Below, one piece after another: positions 18,337-28,410 of a stretch of DNA of 64,000 nucleotides. How positions within the stretch are numbered: the stretch's first letter is position 1; each line of letters opens with the position of its first letter. A program made the position numbers and the translations under genes. The stretch lies in the NCBI RefSeq assembly GCF_007752135.1, contig NZ_CP036298.1, forward strand, positions 620,001 through 684,000. Reading direction: 5' to 3'. This DNA is from Aureliella helgolandensis (GTDB lineage Bacteria; Planctomycetota; Planctomycetia; Pirellulales; Pirellulaceae). The notes under the pieces were generated by a model that saw only the letters and a program-made list of their open reading frames with translations, ran no database searches and had not been told where the DNA came from.

Positions 18337-20796
18337 ATGCGACGCACCCTCCCCTGTTGCCCATCGGTTACTCTCCCCTTCGTACTGGGCGTGCTATTGG
18401 CACTCCCCAGAGCCCTGGTGGGCCAGTCGGTCGATTTTGCCCACCAGATCGTACCCATACTGCAGCAGCACTGTGCCGAATGTCATACGGGGCGTGAGGC
18501 CAAGGGCAGCTTTTCGATGAATACGCGCGAACTGCTCGTGGATTCGGGACACGTTACGGTAGGAGTGCCCCTCGAATCGTATTTACTCGAGCTGATCGCT
18601 GCAGGCGACGCTGACACTCAGATGCCGCCGCCCGAGAAGCCGCGTCTGACGCGCGACGAACAGCAGGCTTTAAGCGACTGGATCGCTGCCGACTTGCCGT
18701 GGGAAGCCGGTTTCAGTTTTGCTCCGATCGCCTATGAGCCGCCGCTGCGCCCGCGACGCCCCGAATTGCCGCCAGCTGTGGCAGGACGAGACCATCCGAT
18801 CGATCGAATTCTGGATCGCTACCTTCAGGAACAATCGAGTGCACCACTTGCAGTAGTCGACGATGCTGCATTTCTTCGCCGCGCGTCACTGGATTTAGTC
18901 GGATTGTTGCCAGAACCCGAGTCTTTGCAGAGGTTCTTGGCCAATACCGATGCAGAGAAACGAGCGAAGGTCGTTCAGCGATTGTTGGCCGACGATATTG
19001 CCTACGCGGATCATTGGCTAACGTTTTTTAATGATCTTCTGCGCAACGACTATAGTGGTACCGGATTTATCACGGGCGGCCGTGCTCAGATTAGTGGCTG
19101 GCTTTATAGCTCGCTGTTGAACAATCAGCCCTTCGATACGATGGCTCAAGAGTTGATTGCCCCGCCTTCCTCGGAGAGCCGAGGCTATATCGATGGCATT
19201 CGTTGGCGCGGGGAGGTAAGCGCAGGGCAGAGTGTCGAAATTCAATTTGCCCAGAGTGTTTCCCAGTCTTTTTTGGGAATCAATTTGAAATGTGCTTCAT
19301 GCCATGACAGCTTTATCGATCGCTGGACACTAGACGAAGCTTTCGGCCTGGCAGCCATCTATTCGGAACGCCCGTTGGATATTCACCGTTGTGATAAATC
19401 GGTTGGTCGCCAAGCCCGAGCGAGTTGGCTGTTCCCTGAGCTTGGTCAGGTCGACCCGTCGGCGGCGCGCGATGAACGGTTGAGCCAATTGGCCGCTTTA
19501 ATGACCCATCCCGACAATGGACGTTTCACGCGCACGATCGTCAATCGGCTTTGGTACAAGCTGATGGGACGCGGCATCGTTCACCCCTTGGATGCCATGC
19601 AGTCGGAGCCCTGGAATGCAGATCTCCTCGACTATTTGGCTGTCTATCTGGCCGACCATGACTACGATCTGAAATCGGTCTTGCAGTTGATTGCAACATC
19701 TCAGGCCTACCAATCACAATGCGCTCCACAGTCGACTCCAGTGGCTGGCGAGTATGTCTACCGTGGCCCAGTTGCTCGACGCATGACTGCGGAACAGTTT
19801 TTAGATGCCGTGTGGATGATTACCGGGGCAGCGCCGACCCGCATGGATGCCCCCGTACGTCGTAGCCTGCCTGGTGATCCTGCGTCCGACAGCTTGGAAT
19901 TGCAGGCGCAGTGGATTTGGGGCGATTCGGCTGCTGATGGACAAACGCCTGCAGCAGGGGAGACTCTCTCGCTACGCAAGCAATTTGTCTTGGAGGATAG
20001 CATTGCGAAGGGGAATGCGGTGATCACCTGCGACAATGGTTTTACGCTCTTCATCAACGGGCGAAAGGTGGCCACGGGAGACAATTGGACTGAGCCGCAA
20101 ACGGTCGTCATGGATGCGTGGCTCAAACAGGGAGATAATCAGTTTTTGGTCGTGGCCTCGAACGCTGGAAGCACTCCCAATGCAGCCGGTTTGTTCTTCG
20201 AAGCGCGGCTTGTGTTGGGCAATGGGGCCCAAATCGTCATCGCCTCCGATGATACTTGGGAGTATAACCCCACGGTTCCCGCTGCTGGTGAGGGGCCTGG
20301 TGAGGGGCCTGGTGAGGGGCCTGTGGAGCGCGGCGGTGGGAAGTGGACCGCAGCGACGGTTGTTCCGGCCAACGCTGCCTGGAGTTCAACACTGGACTTG
20401 CCAGCGGGCAGCATGTTGGCACATGCGATGAGCGACAATACGCCGATGGTCCGCGCCTCGCTCATGAAAAATGATTTTCTGATGCGCTCGTTGGGGAGGC
20501 CCTTTCGCGAGCAAATTGTTTCGATGCGTCCCACCGAACTGACCACGCTCGAAGCGGTGGACCTGTCCAACGGCTCGTCTCTAGCGGCGGCACTTGCCGT
20601 CGGGGCTGAGAAGCTGTCGCAGATGGAGCGTGAACCGTTAACTGTCCACCTGTTTCAGCTTGCGTTGTCGCGCAATCCGACAGTTGTCGAGCATGCCGCA
20701 GCACTGGAGTTTTTGAGTGAGCCCCCAACGGTGACTGAAGTTGAGGACTTGCTGTGGGCCGTTCTAATGTTGCCTGAGTTTTTGCTGATTCGCTAA
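18337..20796 (+). CDS. Planctomycete cytochrome-c/DUF1549/DUF1553 protein
   Basis: The 819-residue protein starts with a signal peptide (to about residue 30) followed by a CAECH haem-binding motif at 46-50, the planctomycete cytochrome c domain. DUF1549 follows, with NLKCASCHDSFIDRWT, then DUF1553 (TRTIVNRLWYKLMGRGIVHPLD). A jelly-roll-like insert with FTLFINGRKV lies between two DUF1553 parts. It is an exported protein of unknown function, often found with a DUF1501 partner, exactly as here (36 bp downstream). An in-frame 12-bp repeat encodes three Gly-Glu-Gly-Pro units within the insert. Confidence 0.92.
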   Translation: MRRTLPCCPSVTLPFVLGVLLALPRALVGQSVDFAHQIVPILQQHCAECHTGREAKGSFSMNTRELLVDSGHVTVGVPLESYLLELIAAGDADTQMPPPEKPRLTRDEQQALSDWIAADLPWEAGFSFAPIAYEPPLRPRRPELPPAVAGRDHPIDRILDRYLQEQSSAPLAVVDDAAFLRRASLDLVGLLPEPESLQRFLANTDAEKRAKVVQRLLADDIAYADHWLTFFNDLLRNDYSGTGFITGGRAQISGWLYSSLLNNQPFDTMAQELIAPPSSESRGYIDGIRWRGEVSAGQSVEIQFAQSVSQSFLGINLKCASCHDSFIDRWTLDEAFGLAAIYSERPLDIHRCDKSVGRQARASWLFPELGQVDPSAARDERLSQLAALMTHPDNGRFTRTIVNRLWYKLMGRGIVHPLDAMQSEPWNADLLDYLAVYLADHDYDLKSVLQLIATSQAYQSQCAPQSTPVAGEYVYRGPVARRMTAEQFLDAVWMITGAAPTRMDAPVRRSLPGDPASDSLELQAQWIWGDSAADGQTPAAGETLSLRKQFVLEDSIAKGNAVITCDNGFTLFINGRKVATGDNWTEPQTVVMDAWLKQGDNQFLVVASNAGSTPNAAGLFFEARLVLGNGAQIVIASDDTWEYNPTVPAAGEGPGEGPGEGPVERGGGKWTAATVVPANAAWSSTLDLPAGSMLAHAMSDNTPMVRASLMKNDFLMRSLGRPFREQIVSMRPTELTTLEAVDLSNGSSLAAALAVGAEKLSQMEREPLTVHLFQLALSRNPTVVEHAAALEFLSEPPTVTEVEDLLWAVLMLPEFLLIR
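20287..20322 (+). repeat. In-frame 12-bp tandem repeat, three copies
   Basis: GGTGAGGGGCCT is present three times without mismatch at 20287-20298, 20299-20310 and 20311-20322. It encodes GEGP three times and can gain or lose units without a frameshift. Confidence 0.9.
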
Positions 20797-20832
20797 CGAT
20801 ACATTCTCCTTTGCCTAGTGGTTGAGTATTCC

Positions 20833-22290
20833 ATGCACCTTGAAATTGATCCCACTGTACCTCCGGCAGTCATTCGTCGCGATTTCCTGGGGAGGCTGTC
20901 TGCGGCCGCGATCGCTGCTCTGGCTTCCTCTGCGCCGCGGGCACTCGCTGCAGACCAGGCTCATGCGCTCGAACATCCCACTGCGACGGCAGATACTTGC
21001 ATCCTGCTGTGGATGGGAGGCGGCATGGCAGCGCCTGATACGTTTGACCCCAAACGCTACGAGGCTTTTCGCGATGGGTTGCCCGTGGCCGACATGCTCA
21101 GCACGTTTCCGGCCATTGATACTTCAGTAGATGGTTTGCAGATTTGCCAAGGCTTGGAGCAGATCGCCCAAATCATGGATCGGGGAACGCTATTGCGTTC
21201 GGCAGTCCAAGCCGATTTAGGCAGCATTTTGCATTCGCGCCATCAATACCACTGGCACACCGGCTACGTGCCACCGCAAACGGTGGCTTGCCCTCACTTG
21301 GGGGCTTGGATGGCAAAGGTTCTTGGGCCCCGGAATCCTGTGATACCAGCGTTTATCAACATCGGCCAACGCTTGGAGGGAGTGGGCGAGAGTGAGGAAC
21401 TGAAAGCGTTTACGACGGGAGGCTTCTTCGGCAGCGAATTTGGACCAATGAACCTGCCGTTCCCCGCAGACGCGGCGCAATCGGTGCGCCCGCCAGGTGG
21501 GATGACCAACGAGCGCTTCGTCAATCGCGACCGGCTCTTCAAGCGTCTCGTCGATCAATCGCCGCAGCGAGAGTATATGAGCGATTATCAGCAAGAGTCG
21601 ATGCTCCGCGCGCTGGACAATGCAAACCGGCTGCTGAGCTCCAAAGAACGCGCTGCGTTCGATATTAATTTGGAGCCTCCCGAGAGCCAACGTGCCTATG
21701 GTACGACTCGCTTTGGGCAAGGCTGTTTACTGGCGAGGCGATTGACCGAAGCGGGAGCCCGCTTTATCGAAGTTACCACCGAATACGTCCCTTTTTTGCA
21801 CTGGGACACACACGCAAATGGCCATGAAACCGTCGCGCGAATGCACAGCGAAATTGATCAGCCCGTGGCACAACTGATCCGAGATTTAGAGGCTCGCGGA
21901 TTACTCGACCGCACCCTCGTGATCGTGGCTTCCGAATTTAGTCGCGATGCGCTGATTGAAGGAGTGCCTGGTTCAAACGCCAATGATCAGGCAACCGAAA
22001 AAGTGGATATCGTCAAAGAGATGAAGCACTACGGGTTGCATCGTCACTTCACCGGTGGCTCTAGTGTACTGATGTTTGGCGGGGGCATGCGTCGCGGCTT
22101 GGTGTACGGCAAGACGGCCGATGAAAGACCCTTGATTGCTATCGAAAACCCTGTCACTATCCCGGATCTGCACGCGACGATTATGACAGCTATGGGAATC
22201 AGCCCCGCGACGGGCTTCGATATTGAAGGACGGCCCTTCTACGTTACGAAGGACGCTGGAGGCCGACCTGTTAACGATTTGTTTGCGTAG
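20833..22290 (+). CDS. DUF1501 protein with twin-arginine signal
   Basis: From the ATG at 20833 the product has 485 residues; an in-frame GTG at 20818 is less likely. RRDFLGRLSAAAIAALAS is a twin-arginine export signal. The mature part shows the alkaline-phosphatase-like DUF1501 pattern: ILLWMGGGMAAPDTFDPK, LARRLTEAGARFIEVT, WDTHANGHE and TLVIVASEFSRD. It is probably a periplasmic metal-dependent hydrolase of unknown substrate, paired with the upstream DUF1549/DUF1553 protein in one transcription unit. Confidence 0.92.
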   Translation: MHLEIDPTVPPAVIRRDFLGRLSAAAIAALASSAPRALAADQAHALEHPTATADTCILLWMGGGMAAPDTFDPKRYEAFRDGLPVADMLSTFPAIDTSVDGLQICQGLEQIAQIMDRGTLLRSAVQADLGSILHSRHQYHWHTGYVPPQTVACPHLGAWMAKVLGPRNPVIPAFINIGQRLEGVGESEELKAFTTGGFFGSEFGPMNLPFPADAAQSVRPPGGMTNERFVNRDRLFKRLVDQSPQREYMSDYQQESMLRALDNANRLLSSKERAAFDINLEPPESQRAYGTTRFGQGCLLARRLTEAGARFIEVTTEYVPFLHWDTHANGHETVARMHSEIDQPVAQLIRDLEARGLLDRTLVIVASEFSRDALIEGVPGSNANDQATEKVDIVKEMKHYGLHRHFTGGSSVLMFGGGMRRGLVYGKTADERPLIAIENPVTIPDLHATIMTAMGISPATGFDIEGRPFYVTKDAGGRPVNDLFA

Positions 22291-22369
22291 CAAGAATCGT
22301 GTCAGAGCTGGAGTTTGCACACTTCGCCGCAACACTAATTCTTGCTTGAGTTTCCGCGGTCTGGAACGC

Positions 22370-22807
22370 CTAAGAATTCGGTGCCACCTTGTAGGTCAAT
22401 GCCATAGCAAGACATTGTGCGAGGGCCGGTTCGTCGATTTCGTCGAGCCGGTCAATCAAGATGGCGCGGTTGCCATCGTAGCTTAGGGTGTCGGGGAATT
22501 CTCTGCGGAATCTGGCAACGAGGTTGGTGTGACAGATGAAATAGATTGCCACTTGCCCAGGCTGGGAAGTTGCGTCGATGCGAATTGTGCTTCCCGCCTT
22601 CGTCTGTTCTGTTAGATAGCTTGGCTGTCCCCACTTGAGTGTTTCGGTAAGCGGGCCAACACCTTTCGCGTGAGCCATCTCAAAGATTAACGCACGCAGC
22701 CTCAACAGCCGTTTGCGAATGTTTGCAGGGTAGCGGTCAAACACTTGTTTGACTTGGGGATTATCAATCTTCATCGCAGCGATCATTCGGTTAAGGACGG
22801 CTATCAC
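22370..22807 (-). CDS. DUF1801 family protein
   Basis: 145 residues. Visible family features are VFDRYPANIRKRLLRLRALIFE near the start, ETLKWGQPSYLT in the middle and the C-terminal DEPALAQCLAMALTYK. The fold is YdhG/DUF1801-like with unknown function. It lies tail to tail with the DUF1501 gene, 80 bp apart. Confidence 0.8.
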   Translation of the reverse strand: MIAVLNRMIAAMKIDNPQVKQVFDRYPANIRKRLLRLRALIFEMAHAKGVGPLTETLKWGQPSYLTEQTKAGSTIRIDATSQPGQVAIYFICHTNLVARFRREFPDTLSYDGNRAILIDRLDEIDEPALAQCLAMALTYKVAPNS

Positions 22808-23158
22808 CTATCCCCGCAGGAAGCGATAGGTTCTCGGTGAGGCTGTGGCGTGATCCGTTGCCACGTGCACTCCAGTAGGCAAGAGGCATTGGTCTATGCT
22901 AGCCGCAAGTCCCTGATTGTACTGTAGGACCCCGTCGTGCATCCCTGGCCTACGATCACCTGAGTAAGTTCGAGGAGCCTGCCGTCAGTATGCCAAGGTT
23001 CGCCGCGTTGCGGAGAGCTTCGACGTAGCTGCGGCTCCTACCCGATCCTTGGTTCGCGTACTACTTCGCCCACAATCGCACTGGCGAGCAGCAGGTAAAG
23101 CATCGTCGTTCAGCATGGTTCGATCGAGTCGTTCAAGATGGGGAGTCCAACTCCATTT
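22808..23158. other. Intergenic region, possible gene remnant
   Basis: A plus-strand frame near 23020-23155 gives plausible protein-like sequence (LPDPWFAYYFAHNRTGEQ), but there is a stop just before it and no start, so it may be the relic of a gene. Nothing else is recognised. Confidence 0.25.
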
Positions 23159-23386
23159 CTAAACTGAGGCAGACATGGGGCGCCCGCAGTGAGGGCAGCT
23201 CGGAGCGAGTTGCGAGACTGTTCCACCGCAGTCTGGACAATGCCGTAAATTGGAATGGTTCGATGCGTTTCTTCCTTGGCTTTTCTGAACGTAGAGGATG
23301 ATCGAAATTACGATCACGACCGGTATGGCCAGCATCCCCAAGACCAAGGCCACTACTAGGAGTTCATGAAATCCGATTCCAGACAT
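23159..23386 (-). CDS. Small membrane protein with C-terminal zinc ribbon
   Basis: The 75-residue protein has one membrane helix (ELLVVALVLGMLAIPVVIVI) followed by a basic linker and a zinc ribbon with CPDCG and CPHCG near the end. Such tail-out zinc ribbons are common in small planctomycete membrane proteins; function is unknown. ATG at 23386. Confidence 0.65.
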   Translation of the reverse strand: MSGIGFHELLVVALVLGMLAIPVVIVISIILYVQKSQGRNASNHSNLRHCPDCGGTVSQLAPSCPHCGRPMSASV

Positions 23387-23443
23387 GGTATGTACATTCA
23401 GTTGAGTGGAACTGCCCTGCCCCGAGCGTCGTCCAACGCTTGA

Positions 23444-23559
23444 CGGGCTGTCGAAATAGTAACCCGCTGCGTGAGCAAGGGAAGACTGTTGCTGCTACAA
23501 GGCAGTATGGGACGCAACCTCCGCGTTAAAATTCAAATTGCTATTAAATCAACAGCCCG
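23444..23559 (+). mobile_element. Intact 116-bp miniature inverted-repeat element
   Basis: Reference copy: ends CGGGCTGTCGA and TCAACAGCCCG, flanked by TTGA at 23440-23443 and 23560-23563. It is too short to encode a protein and must be moved by a transposase supplied elsewhere. Nothing else is supported in 23387-24023. Confidence 0.88.
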
Positions 23560-24023
23560 TTGAGCCGTGGCAGTGATACGGCGGAAAATGGACTATTGCG
23601 TCAACTCGATTTGATTTTCGGGATGGATGCTTGCATGACATGGACTCAGCCCGTGAGGCGGTGCCTCGGCGGCTTGCAGATTGAGCGACATGTTACTTGA
23701 CTAGCATAATCGATCCTTGCGCTCGCGGACCTTAAGGCATTGGAAAAAGCCCTTTGGGTTAAACTCGCAAGCTGGTGACGAAATGAATTTTTGGCTTGGC
23801 TATTGATTGGCATATAGCGAACCTCAGTGTTGTCTAACGTCATTAGCTCGGCTTCCGAAACCATACGGCAGCAAGTGTCGGTTGCCGTCTTCTTCCGAAA
23901 CTCGGCAACCATCTTGCAGACGGTATGTGGCACCGTCTTTTCTTGGGGCTCTTAGACTAGGTGCATTACGGTGTAATTGGTCTGTTGAGTGGGGTCTTTG
24001 CAAACGGCAATTCGGTAACGAGT

Positions 24024-24509
24024 TCATCGTGATTCGGCACTTTCTCTCTCTTGGGCTTTACGGATCAATACGTCGAGTCTTCGTCTGTTGTACTGTTGCA
24101 GCAGGCAAGGGTAGACGTTGCCCAGGACATTCACTGCCATGTGTGAAAGCAATACCGGCACAGATGCGTGCAGAAGGAATGCCCAGAGGGTTGCTAACAG
24201 CATGACTACAAATCCGATCCAGTGCCCAATTTCCGCCTCCGTCATTGCTTGTCGAACGGCCATTAAGGACTTCAGACTCCGGCCGGGAATGGTCTTAAGT
24301 TTCGAATTGCAGTTTAGGCCAGCTTTGATGATCAAACTTCGAAGTAGGGTAACTCTGATCAGCCGGTAGAATCTGCTTCTTCGAAGAACGTAGTTCCGGA
24401 CTTCTCGGTAGTCGATCCACCTCCGAAGCAACGGTTCGGTTATCGCGCCAATGGACCACGAGATAAATAGCAAGAGGAATGTATTGTTGAGTGGGTTTAA
24501 GTAATCCAT
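24024..24509 (-). CDS. Membrane protein, CrtO acyltransferase-like
   Basis: 161 residues with hydrophobic segments near residues 8-25 and 95-130. The C-terminal HMAVNVLGNVYPCLLQQYNRRR resembles the end of glycosyl-4,4'-diaponeurosporenoate acyltransferase (CrtO) family proteins, where an N-x-Y-P-x-x-L-Q-R-Y-N-R pattern is typical. H-W-x-G-F precedes the third helix. No carotenoid gene is near, so the substrate is open. The assignment is from recalled similarity. Confidence 0.5.
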   Translation of the reverse strand: MDYLNPLNNTFLLLFISWSIGAITEPLLRRWIDYREVRNYVLRRSRFYRLIRVTLLRSLIIKAGLNCNSKLKTIPGRSLKSLMAVRQAMTEAEIGHWIGFVVMLLATLWAFLLHASVPVLLSHMAVNVLGNVYPCLLQQYNRRRLDVLIRKAQERESAESR

Positions 24510-24792
24510 GATTCCATTGTAACGTTGTACCGTACGGAATTCAGTTTGACATCCGAGCTGGCGGGGGCGTTCACGAAGCCGCCGATCCTAATGGGTTGGT
24601 AAGCAAGACTGGCACGATTGCTACCGTTCATCGCGCGGTCATCACGGGGGCTCGGTTTGAAGGCACGTGCAAGGTAGACATCGCGGTAACGCTCAGGCAG
24701 AAATGCATGCCAGGGCTTCCTTGGGAGAATGAGACACGCATACTTCTATTGCTTCCGACTATTGCTGAAGGTCTGGTGCAGCGGTGTGTGGT

Positions 24793-25536
24793 TTATGTGC
24801 CGTTCTTCTTTCTGCCGTCCTGCACCTGGAGTTGATTGCCCCGTCGTTCAAGCTTGAAAAGACCAATGGCCGATATGAGTTCGCTAAGCTTTGAAAAACC
24901 GTAGTTTCGAGGATCGAAATCGGTAGAAGTCCTGTTGATATAGCTCCCCACAGCTGAGAGTGTCGTCCAGCCATCTTCGTCGGATGCCGTGGCAATCGCT
25001 GTCCGAAGCAGATTCAGGAGTTTCTGATCGCGTCGTAGCACCATCTCCGGGGTATCCGAGGCAAGGGGCGTAGGTGTTGCGTTAGCGGGTTCCAAAAAAA
25101 CTTCGGTATAGACGAATTGGTCGCATGCGGAAACGAAGGGCAGAGGAGTCTTTTTCTCGCCAAATCCATAGACTTTGGTACCTGATTCTCGTATCCGTGA
25201 GGCGAGACGTGTGAAGTCGCTGTCGCTCGAAACTAGGCAAAATCCGCCAAATCTACTTGTGTAGAGTAGATCCATCGCATCGATAATCATGGCGCTGTCT
25301 GTGGCATTCTTTCCAACGGTGTAGCGAAATTGCTGGATCGGTTGAATGGATTGATCTAACAGGACCTTTTTCCACTGGGTTAACCCTGGAGTCGTCCAGT
25401 CGCCATAGATCCGTTTAACGCTGGCCACACCGAGCTTCTCGATTGCGGCGAGTAGCCCTTCCACGATCGACATGCTCGTGTTGTCAGCGTCAATCAAAAC
25501 AGCTAGCGGCGAACGTGAGTCATTGGGTTGGAGCAT
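24793..25536 (-). CDS. NYN-domain nuclease-like protein with OST-HTH/LOTUS domain
   Basis: From the ATG at 25536 (MLQPNDSRSP) the protein has 247 residues. Residues 12-140 are a NYN (LabA/DUF88) domain of the PIN superfamily with acidic residues Asp16, Asp18, Asp80, Asp86, Asp105 and Asp107 in LIDADN, NATDSAMIIDAMD and SSDSDF. The C-terminal 80 residues (TLSAVGSYINRTSTDFDPRN and the following GFSKLSELI) match the OST-HTH/LOTUS RNA-binding domain. The combination suggests an RNase acting on structured RNA. Confidence 0.88.
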   Translation of the reverse strand: MLQPNDSRSPLAVLIDADNTSMSIVEGLLAAIEKLGVASVKRIYGDWTTPGLTQWKKVLLDQSIQPIQQFRYTVGKNATDSAMIIDAMDLLYTSRFGGFCLVSSDSDFTRLASRIRESGTKVYGFGEKKTPLPFVSACDQFVYTEVFLEPANATPTPLASDTPEMVLRRDQKLLNLLRTAIATASDEDGWTTLSAVGSYINRTSTDFDPRNYGFSKLSELISAIGLFKLERRGNQLQVQDGRKKNGT

Positions 25537-26286
25537 GAACGCACATTTTGATCTAGAGGTGAATTGCAATTGGAAAGGGGGCTGATTCACCAATTCGAAA
25601 TGCGCGGCCATGGATCACCCGCGCGCAGTTCTCAGGTTATCCGCCGTCGGAATTTGAAGGACACGGATCTATCGAAACCATTGTTCATAGACGGTGACAT
25701 GGCAGCCGGGAAATTGGTCTTTCCCTGCGGCGACGTTATCGGGCGTCAACGAAGTCGCATTCGCCTCAATATACCGCAATCCTACACTGCAATCCTAGAG
25801 CGCTAGAGAGGATCGGACATCGCAAGGGGACTTCGCTGTCAGCGATGTAGACTTCCAATTCAACGGTGTCACGCTGTGCACCTCTCAGTGGGGAAAGCGA
25901 TTCGCCTACCAACGGAAGCAGTGAGTCTGGTGTCGCTGCACTGGCTGCCCGATTGCCGCTGCTCTGGGACAGCAGTTCACCGATTCTTGCTTTCAGTCGA
26001 GATGGACGCAATGGAAGCGGCAGGGGTATCACGGGAGCTGGGCTGACACCACCCAGCGTTGCTCAATTGCAATGCTTTTTTTCCTGCAGGTTTGTCCACC
26101 CGAGAGGTTGACGATTTCCTGCAATCACCGTCGTTATCACGGAATGGTACGCGTCGCCTGACGCATCGACGTGTTGGGTAGCGTTCTATAGCGGCAGAAC
26201 CGTTCAAGAATTTGGCCAGTTCCGCAGTGTTTTAGGATTGGCGATTTAACCGTCCAAGCCGTTGCGCAGTCTTCGGAAGCGGCTCT
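25537..26286. other. Intergenic region without a supported gene
   Basis: Several short open frames on both strands lack start signals and recognisable sequence. A minus frame near 25800-25890 (TVELEVYIADSEVPL) looks mildly protein-like and may be a relic. Confidence 0.35.
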
Positions 26287-27959
26287 TCACTCGTGTGCGC
26301 GCAGGGCTTGCTCGGTAGCCGACAATAGTTTTGAGTAATACGACTTGGCGCGATCCAGACGCTCGCGAATTGCGAGGCTGCGAAGGTCGCTTCCCTTGGA
26401 AAACTCCTCTTCGATCAAGGCAATAGCATCGAGCTGTTTGCGTACGATTCGTGCACTCTCTTGTGGTGACCACGTGGGTTCACCGTCGACGACGATGTAG
26501 ACGGGCGTGGTGTGAGCCAACGCTCCGTTTGCACAGCGAGTGCTAAGCGCTAGCCATGTGCTGCGTGAAATGTCGACCTCAACTTCTAGGCTAAGCTCAT
26601 TGGAGTCGTTGTCGTTTCTGCGCGCTTCGTGCAATACCCCGTCGTTGCCTACCAGTTCAAGCACTTCGGGAAGCCCAACTTTTTCATGCCCCCAAGCGCG
26701 GGCATGCACTTTTACCGAGCTCTTGCCATCCGCTTTGATTTCGGACCCGGGCAACTGACCATTGACCGTAAACTCCAGTGCTGGCCCGTTGCTGACAAAC
26801 GTATTCCCGGCCTCCAGACCGGCGAACCAACGGTCGAGGTCGAGAGTGTCCCCAGTGTGGACAAAGGTTCGTACTTCACCCAGCGTCGATCCCCACGGCA
26901 CGTCGCTTCCAGCTGCCGCGCCTAAGCGAAATCCAAGATTCAGGTAGTCGTAGTAATCCAGCGTGTTGATGCGGCTGAACTGCAGCAGCTCCACGAAGTC
27001 AATGCCTTCAGTGGTAACGTACCAGGGGAAGCCTCGTGGCAAATCGCAGCCGTTCCACGAAAAGTGCGCGAAGCCCACGACGGCATCCGGTTGGTCATGC
27101 AGTCGCTTGAATGCTAGGTCGTAAAGGTCATAGGTTGCCACATCTCGAGCCATGGCGGATGTGTTCAAATGATATGCCCGAATGTGCTACGAGGCTCTTC
27201 CTGCCCGCTTACTAGGCAGTAGGCTCCACGGACCTCGCGAAACTTCTTGCCAAATCCGAGTTGCTTAAAATCGGTGCCGCGGTGGTGTCCCATCTCAAGG
27301 ACATTCACGACATGCAAATCCTCGGCCTCGGCATAGCGCAACAGAAAATCGCGGTGCGCCTTCTTCGTCGTTGGATGATGGACATGTACGTCGCCGGAAA
27401 ACCAGCCCCGCTTGGGCAAGTCAACCCAACGGTCCAGCTTCAGCGTGTGTTCCTGATCCTGGGTTGCTACCGTGAAGCTCTCCGTGATGGGGATGTACTC
27501 CATGCCCCGCGCGACTGAGATTTGGTAGCGCCCCGGTTCGAGTTTGATTGAAAAACTTGGCTGGGTCTGGTAAACCACAGGCTCGTGCCAGAACGGTAGC
27601 GAAGGAAGCTCCTCGTAGACAAAGCTGCGGTCTTGGTTGTCCCCAATGCCCAGGGTCTTCCTGGCTGGACCGATCCAGTCTGGATTGTCCGCTTCATATT
27701 CAATGCCATGATAGAATTCATGGGTCTGACTCACTTGTTGCATGATGCGGCCATCCGGTGGAAGTCGTACCGAATTGTCCTCCAGATCACGGATGCAAAC
27801 CATGGCCGGCACGGGCTTGCCCGATGGAACATCCCACAGGTTGAACTGAATTCGGGCCCGTGGTTCAGCGGCGTACGTAGTTTGCTCGAGGGCGGGACTC
27901 ATCGTGGCCCAGATCGTCAGAATGCTGGCCACTAGCCCAAGTCGATTTCGTGAAGCCAT
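26287..27959 (-). pseudogene. CehA/McbA-like metallohydrolase, split by a frameshift
   Basis: Two frames read as one protein of about 555 residues. The first (27959 to 27165) has a signal peptide, a carbohydrate-binding-like part and the metal-binding GDVHVHHPTTKKAHRDFLLRY-type motif, and stops at ...STFGHII. The second frame (from 27157 on) continues NTSAMARDVATYDLYDLAF, then VVGFAHFSWNG and GSDVPWG, the rest of the PHP-like fold. The shift lies around ATTTGAACAC at 27160-27168; a single-base indel would restore the frame. It may be a true pseudogene, a sequencing error or, less likely, programmed slippage. Confidence 0.7.
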
Positions 27960-28410
27960 TGGCTCGCCTTACTAGAATGTGGGGAACCGCCCAAGGGATT
28001 GGTCGAAGAGGGACGCGATTGCCAGATTGGTTTCTGGTTGGTTGCTATTATCCATGGTTGTGTTCTAGCAGCATGACCAATGGCAACATTCGTCTGTTGA
28101 TTTAAGCGAACTTCTGCGGTTGGCCCTGCGGCAAAATATCGAATCCAAAAAGGAAAATGAGAACGGTTGGTGCCCTTATGGCGGCTTGCGGGATTGCCTG
28201 GTTTCCACAGACCGTCCCCTGCCCTGTCTCCTGACGCTGGCCACTACTGCATATCGCACTGGATGCACCTCAGACGGTGAAGAATGAAGAGCTGTGCCAT
28301 CATCGCGGCATGCTTGCCGTCTTGCCGACCAACGGCGTCCTTCTTTTGGGGACCCTTTTCAAGAAACTTAGCGAGGGCGGTAGGTTGACTGGCTGTGTGG
28401 TATTCGTTGG
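27960..28410. other. Intergenic region without a supported gene
   Basis: The 451 bp contain the upstream region of the split hydrolase gene on one side. No repeat, RNA gene or credible frame is seen. Confidence 0.4.

Noticed and set aside
23646-23933. Minus-strand frame of 95 codons between the miniature element and the CrtO-like gene
   Set aside because: Composition is not protein-like and no start signal is seen; the region also has open frames on the other strand of equal quality.
24596-24835. Plus-strand frame of 79 codons
   Set aside because: No ribosome-binding site, no recognisable sequence, and it overlaps the end of the NYN gene on the other strand.
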